Positions 12,738-24,079 of a DNA stretch of 64,000 bases are shown one piece after another. Position 1 is the stretch's first letter. Each line of letters opens with the position of its first letter. The stretch comes from Periconia sp. R9002 (lineage: Eukaryota > Ascomycota > Dothideomycetes > Pleosporales > Periconiaceae): contig JAMAHW010000006.1 in the NCBI GenBank assembly GCA_023627715.1, positions 744,001-808,000 on the forward strand, written 5' to 3'. Under the pieces are notes generated by a model. That model had not been told where the DNA came from, did not search any database, and was given only the letters and a program-made list of their open reading frames with translations. Position numbers and translations under genes: made by a program.

Positions 12738-14903
12738 ATGGCTGGCATCAGGAAAAGGTCCAACAACCTCGCCAGACGCAGGGCTTTGGACGACGAGGAC
12801 CGGTCCGTGGCCGGCGTCGACGACTCCCAGAGCGACATCTCCGCCGCCAGCGACGTCGATGAACATGCCGATGCAGACAACAGCGATCTTAGCGAGGTGG
12901 ACAGCTCTGCATCTCTGACCGAGGGCAAGGCCAAGCGGAAAACAACACAGGCCGGTCGAGATGTCAAACCACGGCCAGACGTCTCCACTCGACGGATACC
13001 CTCCCCACCCATTGCCCGCTCCGACGCTGCCTTTCCGGCCTCGAGGGACACCGACATGATGCTCAACGGCCTGAATTCATCAGCCAAGCAGCACGACGAT
13101 GAAGCTCTGGACTTTGAGACGGGCAACCCAGCCGAGGTTGCGCCCCCCGTCGGCGGCCCATTGCCTGGCCGGATGGAGTCGTTTGCAGAGCGGAAACGAC
13201 GGGAGCACGAAGAGTACAAGAAGAAACGGGATTCTGACCCAGCATTCATCCCCAATCGTGGAGCCTTCTTTATGCACGATCAGCGGTCTTCGCCTGCTCA
13301 GAACGGCTTCCGACAGTTTGGCGGGCGAGGTGGACGAGGTGGAGGGGGGATTGGAGGGCCCTTCTCACCAGCCAAGTATGCAGCCTCTGTTCCTTTCCCA
13401 TTCCTCATTACTGACCACAACCGTTATAGTCTACGAAGGAATATGCCCGAAGCCACCGAATCGCCCTGGCAGCACGATCTTCACGAGACGGTCAACAATG
13501 CGGTTCCTGCACAAGCACAATCGTCTACGGCTACAAATGCTGGTAACAATACAGCAGCACCCTCGTCAACCCAGTCGTCCAAGGGCGCCATCACCTCCAC
13601 ACCAAAGCCTCCACAGACTCGTAACTTCTCCACGACCGTCCATACCCACAATGCTGCCGTTCGGGTGTTCCTTCCGGATATGAAAGCGCCGATTCTATTC
13701 CACAACGTCCCTATCAAGCAACACACGCGCTTGCCGAACCACCGACCGCCCCTTCGCCGTGACAAGCCCGTTCGCATCTCTCTCCCCCCCGCTGCTCCTC
13801 GATACATCTTTCCTACCATGGAGAGGTCCTTCATCTTCATCCCTCGCGCACTTCGACCCAATCAGCAGGGCTTTGGACGGGGCCGTGGGAGAGGCTTCGG
13901 ATCCTTTGGCGGCGGCTTTTCAAGCAGGCGGACAAGTGCTTACGGTGGTAGTGTATATTCTCCAAGCGTTGCTATGAGCAGGCGCTCTTCGATGGCTCGC
14001 GAGATGGGTCGGGATGGTATGGTCTCTCCTGCCGGCTCTATCATGTCTCGTCCAGGTGGCTACATAGATCCATCTCGTCCCGTTGTTCGACTACCACCTG
14101 GTGGAGCCAAGGTGCCAGGCGCTCCGTCCATCGTTTCGCCAAACAGCGGCACATCCTTCAACCACATGCAGCAACAACCTTATCCTCTCCCCCAGAAACC
14201 CGCTTTCCGCGAAAACTGGCAGGGCCAACTGCCAATGCACCAACCTCGTCCTCAAAAGGCTGTGTCTGTTGCTGGCATCGAGTCCCCTGCATCGATGCAT
14301 TTCCAGGCTCCACAGCAGCAAGAGCAACAACCTTTCCACCAGCAGATCCCCACCCACGTCAACGGAGCTGCTCAGCCTACCGAGCCCCAATCGTTCTACC
14401 CACATAGCCGCCAGCCGTCTTACCCCAATCAGGCTTCCACAGGTACCCCTCTATCAAACATCCCTGAACGGGCCATTCACGCTCCTGCCTTCCAACCATT
14501 CCAGCCTGGATTTGCACCTCAGGGTTACCCCGTGCCTCAGGGCTACTATTACCCACAAAATAGCGCCCAGCCTCAGTTCATGCCGCAAGCTAACATGGTT
14601 CCGATGTTTGTTCCGGGTGCTCAACCAGGTGGCTACCCTATGCCCATGGCTGCACCTCCTGCGCCTCCTGCACCCGCTGCTTCCACCACTTCAGGTCAGG
14701 GGAACACCGTTGCTTATGAATCAAATGGTATGACATACTATGTCGATCCATCACAACTATATGCACCTCCAATGGAAGGATACCCTCAAGCCCCAACCAG
14801 CTACGCAGTCCCTGGTATGGGAGGCATGATGACGCCCGGGCCTGATGGAGCATATTATTATCCCCAGCAAATGCCAGCTACTGCCTACTACCCGACCCAG
14901 TAG
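12738..14903 (+). CDS. Btz (Barentsz/CASC3) domain protein, likely eIF4A3-binding
   Basis: The ATG at 12738 (context ACAATCATGG) opens the frame. I propose exons 12738-13375 and 13430-14903, 703 aa. The 54-bp intron has GTATGC, a CTGAC branch-like site and a TATAG end, and is a multiple of three, so the unspliced frame also stays open. Residues about 167-183 (DPAFIPNRGAFFMHDQR) and SPWQHDLHE near 226 are the two conserved blocks of the Btz/SELOR domain that wraps eIF4A3 in the exon-junction complex. Arg/Gly repeats lie between them (RGGRGGGG). The C-terminal two thirds are low-complexity, rich in Pro, Gln, Tyr and Ala. A role in mRNA fate is known for the family; any specific role here is inferred. 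An acidic, Ser-rich N-terminus precedes the domain. Confidence 0.85.
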   Translation: MAGIRKRSNNLARRRALDDEDRSVAGVDDSQSDISAASDVDEHADADNSDLSEVDSSASLTEGKAKRKTTQAGRDVKPRPDVSTRRIPSPPIARSDAAFPASRDTDMMLNGLNSSAKQHDDEALDFETGNPAEVAPPVGGPLPGRMESFAERKRREHEEYKKKRDSDPAFIPNRGAFFMHDQRSSPAQNGFRQFGGRGGRGGGGIGGPFSPAKYAASVPFPFLITDHNRYSLRRNMPEATESPWQHDLHETVNNAVPAQAQSSTATNAGNNTAAPSSTQSSKGAITSTPKPPQTRNFSTTVHTHNAAVRVFLPDMKAPILFHNVPIKQHTRLPNHRPPLRRDKPVRISLPPAAPRYIFPTMERSFIFIPRALRPNQQGFGRGRGRGFGSFGGGFSSRRTSAYGGSVYSPSVAMSRRSSMAREMGRDGMVSPAGSIMSRPGGYIDPSRPVVRLPPGGAKVPGAPSIVSPNSGTSFNHMQQQPYPLPQKPAFRENWQGQLPMHQPRPQKAVSVAGIESPASMHFQAPQQQEQQPFHQQIPTHVNGAAQPTEPQSFYPHSRQPSYPNQASTGTPLSNIPERAIHAPAFQPFQPGFAPQGYPVPQGYYYPQNSAQPQFMPQANMVPMFVPGAQPGGYPMPMAAPPAPPAPAASTTSGQGNTVAYESNGMTYYVDPSQLYAPPMEGYPQAPTSYAVPGMGGMMTPGPDGAYYYPQQMPATAYYPTQ

Positions 14904-15260
14904 TACGGGATCTGGTACATTCCCAGTCGCCACGACCAGTTTCAGGCTTAGATCTACCCTAGGACAACATCGAAGTTTACTTGCACATTCAATGACATCT
15001 TCATTACGGCTGCCTGTTTTTTTCGTTTCTCAACCTCTACAATACCATACTTAGTCTCTCACGGGTCTAATCCTCACCCCCGGGGTTTTTTGTTTTCTTT
15101 TCAAGCGAGCCTTGTTTGGGTTGCTCTCGGCGTTTTGTGTTTTCTGAAATCGGGAGGAGGGCGGATAGGAATGGGACATGGGACGGGAAAGGGATGGGTT
15201 CAGGTCTTTAGCGCGTCATATTTATTATTGTCGTTTGTTGTTCTCTTCAACCACTACCAA

Positions 15261-15285
15261 CTTCTTCTTCTTCTTCTTCTTCTTC
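15261..15285. repeat. (CTT)n microsatellite
   Basis: About eight CTT units in the 3' region downstream of the Btz gene, inside a longer pyrimidine tract. Confidence 0.85.
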
Positions 15286-16180
15286 TCTTTCCCCTTCTCC
15301 TTTTCTTCTTTGAGTTCTTCACATGTTTTACTTTCTTCTACCCCCCTCCCCCTTCCACCTTGTGTTTCTCTTCGAGACGGGCCTCTAAGCCTGCTAGCGT
15401 TCGTTTTATTTTTTATTTTTTATTTTACACAGCATTAGCAAAGTTTTAATCGATGAGGAATTTTTCTCGAGCTGGGAATATGCTCGCTCGTTTTTTTGCC
15501 CCCCCTACGAGGACTCGCCTCCCCCTTGATCGTTTTCTTTTCGCAAAGAACACAAAAATATCAATTTACCACTGAGTCTCTTCCGCTATCTCTCTTCTTT
15601 CTCGTTTGAGTTCTAGGGCAAGGAGAGAGGGAGAGTTTGAGAAGATGTTGAGAAGATGTTTTCTTCCTGGTCGTGATGTGTTTGTGGGTTGGTTGGTTCG
15701 ATGGTTGTTGTAATCGATTTTGTGATGAGACTTCAGTTGTGCTACGAATTCATACGTCGGTCGGTCGATCGGTCATCACACCAAGTTTCGGTTTCTTCCA
15801 TTTTTATCTCTCATTCATCCTCTCTCTCTCTCTTCCCCTCTCGCTCGTTATACTCTCGTTTTTTATCCGGTCGTTGTGCTTGCTACATACATTCAAATGT
15901 AAGTATGTATCCCTCCATTCCTCTCTTTACTATCCTTTTTCTCAACTGTACCCTTGAGGATTCTATGGTTATGGATTTCTTTCTTATTTTACTCCCGTCT
16001 CCACTCCACTCCATTCTATTCTGTCGTGTTTTTTTTATCATTGCTACTTTACTTCGTGTTCACCCACTACTACCACACTTTTTTTTCGCGCACATTTTCT
16101 TATCTTGTTGTCTTTTGGATTAGGTTTTCTTTTGTTATTTTATCTTGGTGGGGGAGGGTGAGTTTGAATTTTTTGTGAAT

Positions 16181-16223
16181 GGGATGGGATGGGATGGGAT
16201 AGGAGAGGAGAGGAGAGGAGAGG
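16181..16223. repeat. Adjoining GGGAT and GGAGA pentamer arrays
   Basis: Four GGGAT units (16181-16200) pass directly into about four and a half AGGAG units (16201-16223). Two different 5-bp arrays share one boundary. Confidence 0.85.
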
Positions 16224-16421
16224 ATGGGTAGTGAGTGAGTGATGTAGAGGGAAGTCTCTTCTCGAAGTGATTTTTTTTTTCTAAGATGTATCAAATCTTG
16301 GATTAAATAGATGATTGAATATGAATACGATGAACGGTATTGTTGCCTGGTCATATTTGTCTAACCTCTCAATATGCGTATATAAATCTTCTTCCAACTC
16401 TCCAATTTCCACACCACACCC

Positions 16422-18360
16422 CTAAAAAGGCGCCGCATGTCCATCCCCCCTCAAATCGCTCCCCCCACTCCAAACCCTCACCCCATCATCAAAATGCTGC
16501 CTGATAATCTGCCCGCGCCCAAACATGCCCCTCCCATACCCACTCAACTGCACCACGCTATGTCCCATCTTCCTCAGCTCCTCCACAACCTCCTTCCGAA
16601 TCCCCTCCTCCACGTAAATCGTCGCGTCCGTCATCGTCCCATCCGCATCCGGCATTCCCGCCCCTATACAAATCCTCGGCGCGTCCAGGGCGGCCTGCGG
16701 GTTCAGTATGAAGACTTCCTGGTTGAGCAGGACCTGGACGTGGCCTTGAGGCTGCATGAAGCCGCCCATGACGCCGAAGACGCTGTGGAGGGACTGGTCG
16801 GCGGCGTAGGTGACGAGGCCGGGGATGATGGTGTGGTAGGGGCGTTTGCGCGGGGCCAGGACGTTGGGGTGGTCCGGGTCGAGCTTGAAGTTTGAGCCGC
16901 GGTTCTGCAGCGTGAAGCCGCACCCCTTGGGAATGATGGCGGTGCCGTACCCGGCGTAGTTGCTGTTGATGAAGGAGATTGCGTTGCCCGCGGCGTCGGA
17001 CGCGCAGAAGTAGACCGTGTCGCTTTGGAGGTGCGCTGGGGACCCGTGGATCGGGGGTGCGGCGGCTTTGGTAGGATCGAAGAGTTGGGCTCGCTCGGCG
17101 AGGTAGGAGGGGGAGATTAGGGAGGACGAGGGGACGCTGACGACGTTTGGGTCTGTGACAAACCAGTGGGCGTCGGCGAAGGCGATGCGGAGCGCTTCGA
17201 TGACGGCGTGGAGGTGTGTGGCGCTGTTGTGGTCGCTGTGCGTCCATTGCGGGATTTTGCCTTGCTTTTCGAGTTCTTGGATGATGCCCAGGGCCATGAG
17301 GGCCACGATGCCTTGGCCGTTTGGTGGGTGCTCCCAGAGGTCTACGCCTCCGTTGGTGGAGTCGCCGACTCCTTGGCCGGTGTAGCGGAGCGAGATGGGG
17401 TCGACGGGTTCTGAGCCGGTGGAAGCGTGGTGCTTGAGGTCGTCGAGGGTGAGATGGCCGCCCAGGTCGGAGACGACTTTGATGAGTTGCTCGGCTACTT
17501 CGCCTTCGTAGAAGCCGGCTTTGCCGTGCGAGGCGAGGAGCTTGAAGGTGTTGGCGAGGGTTGGGTTCTTCATGATTTCACCGGCTTTGGGAGCCCGGCA
17601 GCCGTCTGGGGCTGAAGTATCCTTTTTGAGCATTTCGCTGCCGTTGGGGGAGGCTTCTTTGAGAAGGGTCTCGCTCGCTGCCCACTGTTTGTGTGGTTAG
17701 CTTGGGTAAGCAAGAAAAGGGGTGATGTCTCCTTTCGAGCGGGAGCACCTCCGTCGGTGGAGACATACAAAAGTAGCGGACAGTTCAGAAACGGGAAACC
17801 CCCTATCTGCGAGTTCGATGGCTGGTTCGAGGATCTCCTCCAAGCTGAGCTTCTTGCTTCCAAAACGCTCCACGCAATCCACCCAGCCTGCAGCGGCACC
17901 GGGCACAGTGACGGCATGTACACTGCGCATAGGGATCTCACCCTTTTCCCCGTCAGCAAGCTTGAGATCTTTACGCATTTGCTCGAGGGTGGCATTCTGC
18001 CCCGAACGTCCTGATCCGTTCATAGCATGGACCTTCTTCGTGCTAGCGTCGTAGTAGAGACAGAACATGTCGCCACCAATGCCTGTCGATCCTGGTTCTG
18101 TGACATTGATGGCTGCTGCTACGGCCACTGCGGCGTCCTATGTTGATGATCTGATCAGTCCTGGACTGGATTCTTGAGCATATATTTTTTGAGCGTTTAC
18201 GTACGGCCGCATTACCCCCTTTACGGAGGATCTCCAGACCAGCTGCTGTGGCGAGTGGTTGGGTACATGATACTATCCCTTTAGTGCTGTGTACGACGGA
18301 TCGTCTAGAAGGAAAATGTAGGAACTGAGGTTCGGGGTGGCCATAGACGTTGGGACCCAT
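16422..18360 (-). CDS. Gamma-glutamyltransferase-family Ntn hydrolase
   Basis: Three exons (18360-18205, 18137-17769, 17684-16422) join in phase to 595 aa, normal for the family. Early blocks read [24 protein letters not shown] (the segment is split by intron 1) and [12 protein letters not shown]. The autoprocessing site is in SDTVYF near residue 398, where the Thr would become the N-terminal nucleophile after self-cleavage into large and small subunits. [24 protein letters not shown] and [12 protein letters not shown] follow as in the family. It would cleave gamma-glutamyl or related amide bonds. There is no N-terminal signal peptide, so it resembles the cytosolic acylase/YwrD-type branch more than secreted glutathione hydrolases; the substrate is unknown. 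It is divergent to the MRF1 gene across 537 bp. Confidence 0.9.
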
Positions 18361-18897
18361 GATTGATATGGAGGCGGGGGAAATTTGGGGTAATAAGATT
18401 ATATTGCGGGGAAGGGGTCTCGTAAGAAATTCGTGTGGAATGGGGTAACACCGGATCTGGAAAGTATGTAGGGTTGAAATCCAACGTTTTTCACAGCAAA
18501 AAGGCTTGATTCTATGCCAATTGGGGGTTTTATGTAGGTATCCCCAAGTCTATCACACGTATCGCATGAGCGGATATTAGCGGGGGCTTTCGATGCCGTA
18601 GCTTTTGCCCGAATGCGCCTTTCCCCGCGATGGTCATGATAAGCGAATCTTTGGTATGATGACGTTTATTTGGGAGCCGATATCGTGGAAAGACGACTGC
18701 CGTGAGTCATATTTAAGATCCGCAAGTGCATGTACCTGTATGCGGGTATGTGCATATAATGTAAGCAGACAAGATCTCAGTGTGAAGGATGATGTCACGT
18801 GCAGCGCGATCGCCAAGCGTCCCGTCACGGTTCGGAAAGCGCGTCCCTTCTTTCCGACGATCTCTCGTCCCTTGCTTTCACCGCATTACTCAACGGA
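18361..18897. promoter_or_regulatory. Shared divergent promoter, GGT-family gene / MRF1
   Basis: The 537 bp between two opposed start codons must hold both promoters. A CACGTG palindrome lies at 18796-18801, about 100 bp before the MRF1 start, in the string GATGTCACGTGC. CACGTG is bound by bHLH factors such as Cbf1 in fungi; binding here is inference. Confidence 0.45.
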
Positions 18898-20223
18898 ATG
18901 TCGACTGGCCTTTGGATTTGCCGCGCCTGTCTTCACCGTATCACGAGACCGACTACACGGGTGATACAGAGGTCTGTTAGGTTTCAATCGACAAATTCTG
19001 CGTCCGAAGCCATACCTCCGTCCCTCTTAGATCGCGCACGCAGCATTTCCCTCGAACATCAGAAATTGACGGAGCAACTGTCCAATGGCTTCGAGACCCG
19101 CGCAGCAAAGAAGTTGGGCGAATATAGTGCCATCGTTAACGCATTGAAAGAATGGGACAAAGCCAATGAGGTTTGCACATACCACATCTCAATTCCGATT
19201 GACCACGAATTCTGACCGACTAAGTCTGTGACAGAGCTCACCTCCTTGATCCATGATCCTACCAGCGATGCCGAATTGCGCGAATTAGCCGCCGATGATT
19301 TGCAAGCTACGAAAGAGCAACTCCAACATGCCTCGCAAAGCCTCGTCACGTCGCTTGTCCCCGTACATCCCTTCGCACATTTACCTTGTCTGCTTGAAAT
19401 ACGGCCAGGTGCTGGTGGTTCTGAAGCGGCCATATTTGCAGGAGATCTCTTGCGCATGTACCAGGCATTCTGCAATCGCTCTGGTTTCCGCGCCACAATA
19501 TTGAAATATGAGAATACAAACGGCACACAAGAAACTGGTTTGCCCCTTTCCGAGGCTATCTTGGAAATTGAAGAGGAGAATGCATATGGGAAATTTAGAA
19601 GCGAAGCAGGTGTCCATCGGGTCCAGCGTGTCCCAGCTACCGAGACTAAAGGACGAACACATACCAGCGCTGCATCAGTCCTAGTGTTGCCCAGTTTGCA
19701 GGAAAATTCGTTGGGACAAGAAGATATCGATGACCCAGAGAGCGACTACTACATTGATGTAAAGGACGTGCGCCAGGAAGTTATGCGGGCCAGCGGCGCC
19801 GGAGGCCAACATGTCAACAAAACAGAGTCAGCAGTTCGACTGACGCACATCCCTACCAATACCGTGGTGGCCATGCAGGATTCTCGGTCGCAAATTAAAA
19901 ATAAAGAGAAGGCTTGGACGCTTTTGCGCTCTCGTGTAGCTCAAATCCGACGTGAAAAGAGAGAAGAGGAGATGGTGGCTCTGCGACGTAGTGTCGTAGG
20001 TGTGGCCAAGATGGGCCGGGGAGATAAAGTCCGAACTTACAATTACGGGCAGCAGCGGGTCACAGATCACAGGAGTGGGATGACAGTGCAGAATCTGGAT
20101 GATGTGATGGAGGGTGGACCGGCTTTAGAGAAAGTCATGGAGAGCGTGACTAACTGGTTGATGGAGCAGGACGTGAAGGCATTAATCGCAGAGGACCTTG
20201 ATGTTAAGAAGAATAAACGATGA
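18898..20223 (+). CDS. MRF1: Mitochondrial class I peptide chain release factor
   Basis: Two exons (18898-19170, 19237-20223) give 419 aa. The start at 18898 gives a Cys/Arg-rich leader without acidic residues (MSTGLWICRACLHRI...), a good mitochondrial presequence. The peptidyl-tRNA hydrolysis motif GGQ is at about residues 280-282 in ASGAGGQHVNKTESAVRL. The upstream EIRPGAGGSEA block is the class I RF signature. The PAT tripeptide near 224-226 matches the RF1-type PxT codon-reading motif, so UAA and UAG are the likely stop codons. The acceptor is placed at 19235-19236 because only this keeps the frame. It releases nascent chains from mitochondrial ribosomes. No defects are seen. Confidence 0.95.
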
Positions 20224-20980
20224 AGGCAATACAATACATCGAAGTGCGCTCTATGCGTATCACCGAGATTAATGTCTCCATTCTTCCGGATCTCTACTAC
20301 AAAATGTTATCATTTTCGTCAATGCCCCCTTTCTAATCTCACTCGATACAGAAATTCATTGTTGGAATACCGAAAAATGCTGATATATGTGGCGATGTAG
20401 AATATGGATCCAGTTCGGTGCTTCACGAAAAGCACTCTTTTCTATAACTACATTCAGGCTAGTAATTTGATTACTATCATAACGACAATCCTTCGGTTCA
20501 AATCTGCAGGTCAGTATGATATAACAAAGACGCGTCACACCGAGTTCAAACCTATTTTTTCGCTTGCAATGCAGCCATTCACACATGGATGTTCACTTAT
20601 CATCCTTGATCGAGTGACTCGAGTCAGTCTCTTGTACAGGATGTACCTTTCACAACATTTCCCCGCATTCTACATGCCACGTAACCAAAATACCCAGATC
20701 TTCACCAATATTAGGATAGCGGCCGTAGGATGATATGATCACAAGAGGAGAGTGCATGCTTCTAGACTCTGGGAAATGGTTCTGTGGGGAAGTCCCAATT
20801 CGGAAATGAAACGAGGTGGAGGATTGCCGTCACGATTGGAATCACTCGATTCTGATATAGACGTTCATTATCGCCGTGATGCATTTGAAATATCTCAAGA
20901 CTTTGCTAATCGATTCATACATTGTTTTGGATCCGTATTGAGATCGTGTTTAGGTATAATACTTGGCTGCTAGGGACATC
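20224..20980. other. Intergenic, nothing recognised
   Basis: 757 bp between MRF1 and the MFS gene, both on +. It has no convincing reading frame, RNA gene or repeat. Confidence 0.5.
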
Positions 20981-22927
20981 ATGACTTCGGAGTACGACGA
21001 AGAGAAACAGGAGACTACGCACATTGAACCCATCGACAGGCCCCCTACCGACGCTTCTCTCACACTGGACAGAAATCAGACTTTCGAAAGCATCGACTTC
21101 TCCAACAAAAATGCTGTTAAAGGAGATGACTCTGATGGCAAAGTCCATTGGAGTGTCCGCAGTATATTTGCCGCAATATTCCTCGCTGGGTTATACACTG
21201 GTAAGCGATCACGATTAAAATGTAAAGCAATTCAAAGCTTTGATTTTCTAACAACACCTCAAGGCTCCCAAATCATCCTCTACTTCACCGGCGGCTCTCT
21301 CAGCTTCATCGAAGAAGATCTGGAACTGGCACACGGCTCAGCATGGCTGCCCACAGCAAACATCCTCGCCATCGCTGCAGTTTGTCCTTATGCCGGATAC
21401 CTTCAAGATTTGTTCGGTAAAAGATACATCGCTCTATTTGGATCACTGTGTATATGTCTCGGATGCATTCTGCTAGGCACTGCCCACAACTTCGCACAAG
21501 CACTAGCCGGGATGGCTCTTTCGGGAGTGGGCGCCGCCGTTGGGGAACTTACTGGGCTTGCTGGGTACGTTGCCCTCCCCCCAATTTTCATATCTGTCAA
21601 AATTGTGTCCTAACAGGAAGAGAACAGACTCGCTGAAGTGGTACCTGTCAAGTATCGGGGTTACTCTCTTGCACTGGTGACAGCCTTCGTGTTTCCCTTC
21701 TCCCCTTTTCTCCTCTACGTCGAGCTCTGGTCCCATGGCAACGATGTAGGCTGGAGATGGGGTCCCTGGACCTCACTGACGTATAATGGCATCGTCGGGC
21801 TCGGTCTTCTCTTTACCTACTTCCCCCAATACCACCATACCCGCGCCGAAGGGTTCTCGCGCATGGCCATTCTGAAGAAAATCGACTACGTCGGGGGCGT
21901 GCTCTCCATAACGGGTTTAACACTCTTGTAAGCTGCCAAAATCCCATGTCCCACTTCGAAACATGTCGTAGCAAGTAGTCTAACCGCACCCATCAGTCTC
22001 GTGGCCCTCCAATCAGGAGGCTACACGCACCCCTGGACAAGCGCCTACGTGCTCTGCACCCTCCTCATCGGCCTGCTCCTCATCATCGGTTGGGTGCTCT
22101 GGGAATGGAAATTTGCCGAACACCCCATGGTCCCCGGCGCCCTCTTCAAGGGCCAACGCATCGTGGCGCTCGCGTACGTCGTGGCCTTCACGGCGGGCAT
22201 GAATTTCTATTCGATCCTCAACTTCTTCCCCATTGTTTTCGGTTCCGTGTACGACCCTGTACCCGTAGATGTCGGCGTTAGGGGCCTTGGCCCGGCATTT
22301 ACGACGGCCGTTGGGGCCGTGGTGTTCAATGCTGCGTTGTCGATGTTCCCTGGGCGCAGCAGGGAGATTCTGCTGGTTGCTGTGCTGTTCATGACGACTT
22401 TTGCGGGGGGCTTGGCTGTTTGTAATCCGGAGAATGAAAGGCTAAGCCTTGCACTGGGCTCTTTGGCATCGTTTGGCGTAGGTGGTGTACTGGTTCCCGC
22501 TGCGACCGTTGCTATGATTGTTTGTCCGGACTCGCTCATCACGACGGCGGCCGCGTTGTCGCTTTCTATTCGAACAGTTGGCGGTTCTATCGGGTATTCC
22601 ATTTACTACAATATCTTTGCTACGAAGCTGAGCACCAACCTACCCAAGTACACCGCTGAGTACGCCGTACGAGCTGGACTTCCCGTGTCGTCAATCGAGT
22701 CGTTCGTTGGCATTTTCCTAACTACCCCAGAGATGGCTGGTGACGTCTCTGGTGTAACGCCGGCGGTCATCGCGGGGGCCACAAGAGGTGTGCAGTGGGC
22801 GTATAGCGAGAGTTTGAAGTACGTGTGGTTTACGAGCATTGCGTTTGGAGGCACGGCGGTCGTCTGCACCGTTTTGCTACCGAGCACGAAGAAATATCAG
22901 ACGAATAGGGTTGCTGTGCGCATGTGA
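20981..22927 (+). CDS. MFS transporter, TRI12-like drug/toxin efflux family
   Basis: Four exons (20981-21200, 21264-21564, 21628-21927, 21997-22927) give 583 aa. The first ATG of the frame is at 20981; the charged N-terminus (about 60 aa) is cytosolic. Hydrophobic segments run from about residue 62 to the end, consistent with 12-14 membrane helices. The loop GYLQDLFGKRYIALFG matches the MFS motif between TM2 and TM3 (G-x-x-x-D-x-x-G-R/K-R). The C-terminal GGSIGYSIYYNIF and ATKLSTNLPKY segments resemble TRI12/SIT-type fungal pumps. The acceptor of intron 2 is taken at 21626-21627 because the nearer AG breaks the frame. It would export small molecules by proton antiport at the plasma membrane; the substrate cannot be read from sequence. 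Confidence 0.87.
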
Positions 22928-24079
22928 AGAAGTAGATCATTGTACCTACTGTTCGGTGAGGAAGAGTGGCTAGAAACTCGGTCAAAACAACCGTCAATTA
23001 CAATTCAAAGATCATTGACGTTGTGTACCGAAGACTTCGCTAACTTCCGCGTTCTGTCGGACAGCCTTCTACGAATCGTTGTCGTACCACGTAGTTTTGC
23101 ATCAATCTAGGTATACAGCACCAGGCTGAGCCGTCGCCTTCCTCATTCTTTTCCGGCATACCGAGACAGCTCAACATTCCCGCCTACCGATATAATAGAA
23201 TACAATCGAAAGTTTACTGAGCTGGAGGACCCGCTCGGCTTCTCCGAGTCAAGCAAGTACGAGCTGTTTGTTGAGATAGGCAAGACATGCGGCGTAGCCT
23301 TCTTCCCCCACTCGTACTGAAAGCGAAAAGAGCAGCAAATCAGCAATCATATCATTCTCACGATAGCTCGGACTTTTCTCGCCTCACTAAATTCACACTT
23401 CTATGGCTAACCATTTGCGATCCCTCGCTCGCTCTCCGACCATTTGGAAGGCTCCGGAAACATGACATTGATATCGTATAAGAACGCTTCACTTTCACCT
23501 CAGCCGGAAATTTATATCTCGGAGGACCTCACTTTTTTTCTTTCTATGCGGCTACGACCGGAATCAAAACCTGCAATCCATTCGAGCTGGAATACGAAGC
23601 CCAGAAAACCGGTCGACAAAAAAAAGCGGGGGTGGGGGTGCGATCCTGTGTACATAGAGATACAAGCAACATCTTCCAATCGCAGAATACTGCATTAACC
23701 CCCTCGACTTTCGACGCTTGGCGCATGGCCAATAATGGGGCGTTGGTAAAATGCAGAGGCAGCTTGCACCACGTCTGCATGCGCCTTTGTATGCAGCTTA
23801 TCCAAGTTGTCGTTGTTATCGCGTTTCGGCCAGGCTGAAGACGCCAGGCAGCCATCAATGGCTGCTGCAATGGTCACCTCATCACCTCCACCTTTCTGAT
23901 ATGCACTTTGCTGCCTTGACCGGTCTGCATCGACATACCGAATTTGCCACGAAGGCCGTTATGGCCTGAGAATTGAGGCTCAGTGGGGTTGGTATTTAAG
24001 CCCATCGAGCTGCTCGTCAAGATCTTGTTCACTATTTCCTCAAAAGTCGTTTCACTCGTGGTCAATAATATCATTCATC
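22928..24079. other. Intergenic, nothing recognised
   Basis: 1.15 kb between the MFS gene and the RVT-like gene. Short open stretches on both strands have no start context or domain support. Confidence 0.5.

Larger units (their letters stand above)
14904..16421. other. Convergent, pyrimidine-rich intergenic region
   Basis: About 1.5 kb between the converging Btz and GGT-family genes. The + strand is strongly T/C-rich (long T-runs, CTT repeats, TCTCTC tracts), and the part next to the GGT gene switches to G/A repeats. I see no gene; 3' untranslated regions probably fill much of it. Confidence 0.5.

Noticed and set aside
16437..17414. Long open frames on the + strand across the GGT-family gene (for example 16437-16895 and 17155-17414)
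   Set aside because: They lie antisense to well-supported GGT exons in GC-rich sequence, give Pro/His or Gly/Val-rich peptides with no domain, and are explained by codon bias of the real gene.
20404..20733. 109-codon + strand frame between MRF1 and the MFS gene
   Set aside because: No motif, no start context, and a matching open frame on the other strand. Treated as chance.
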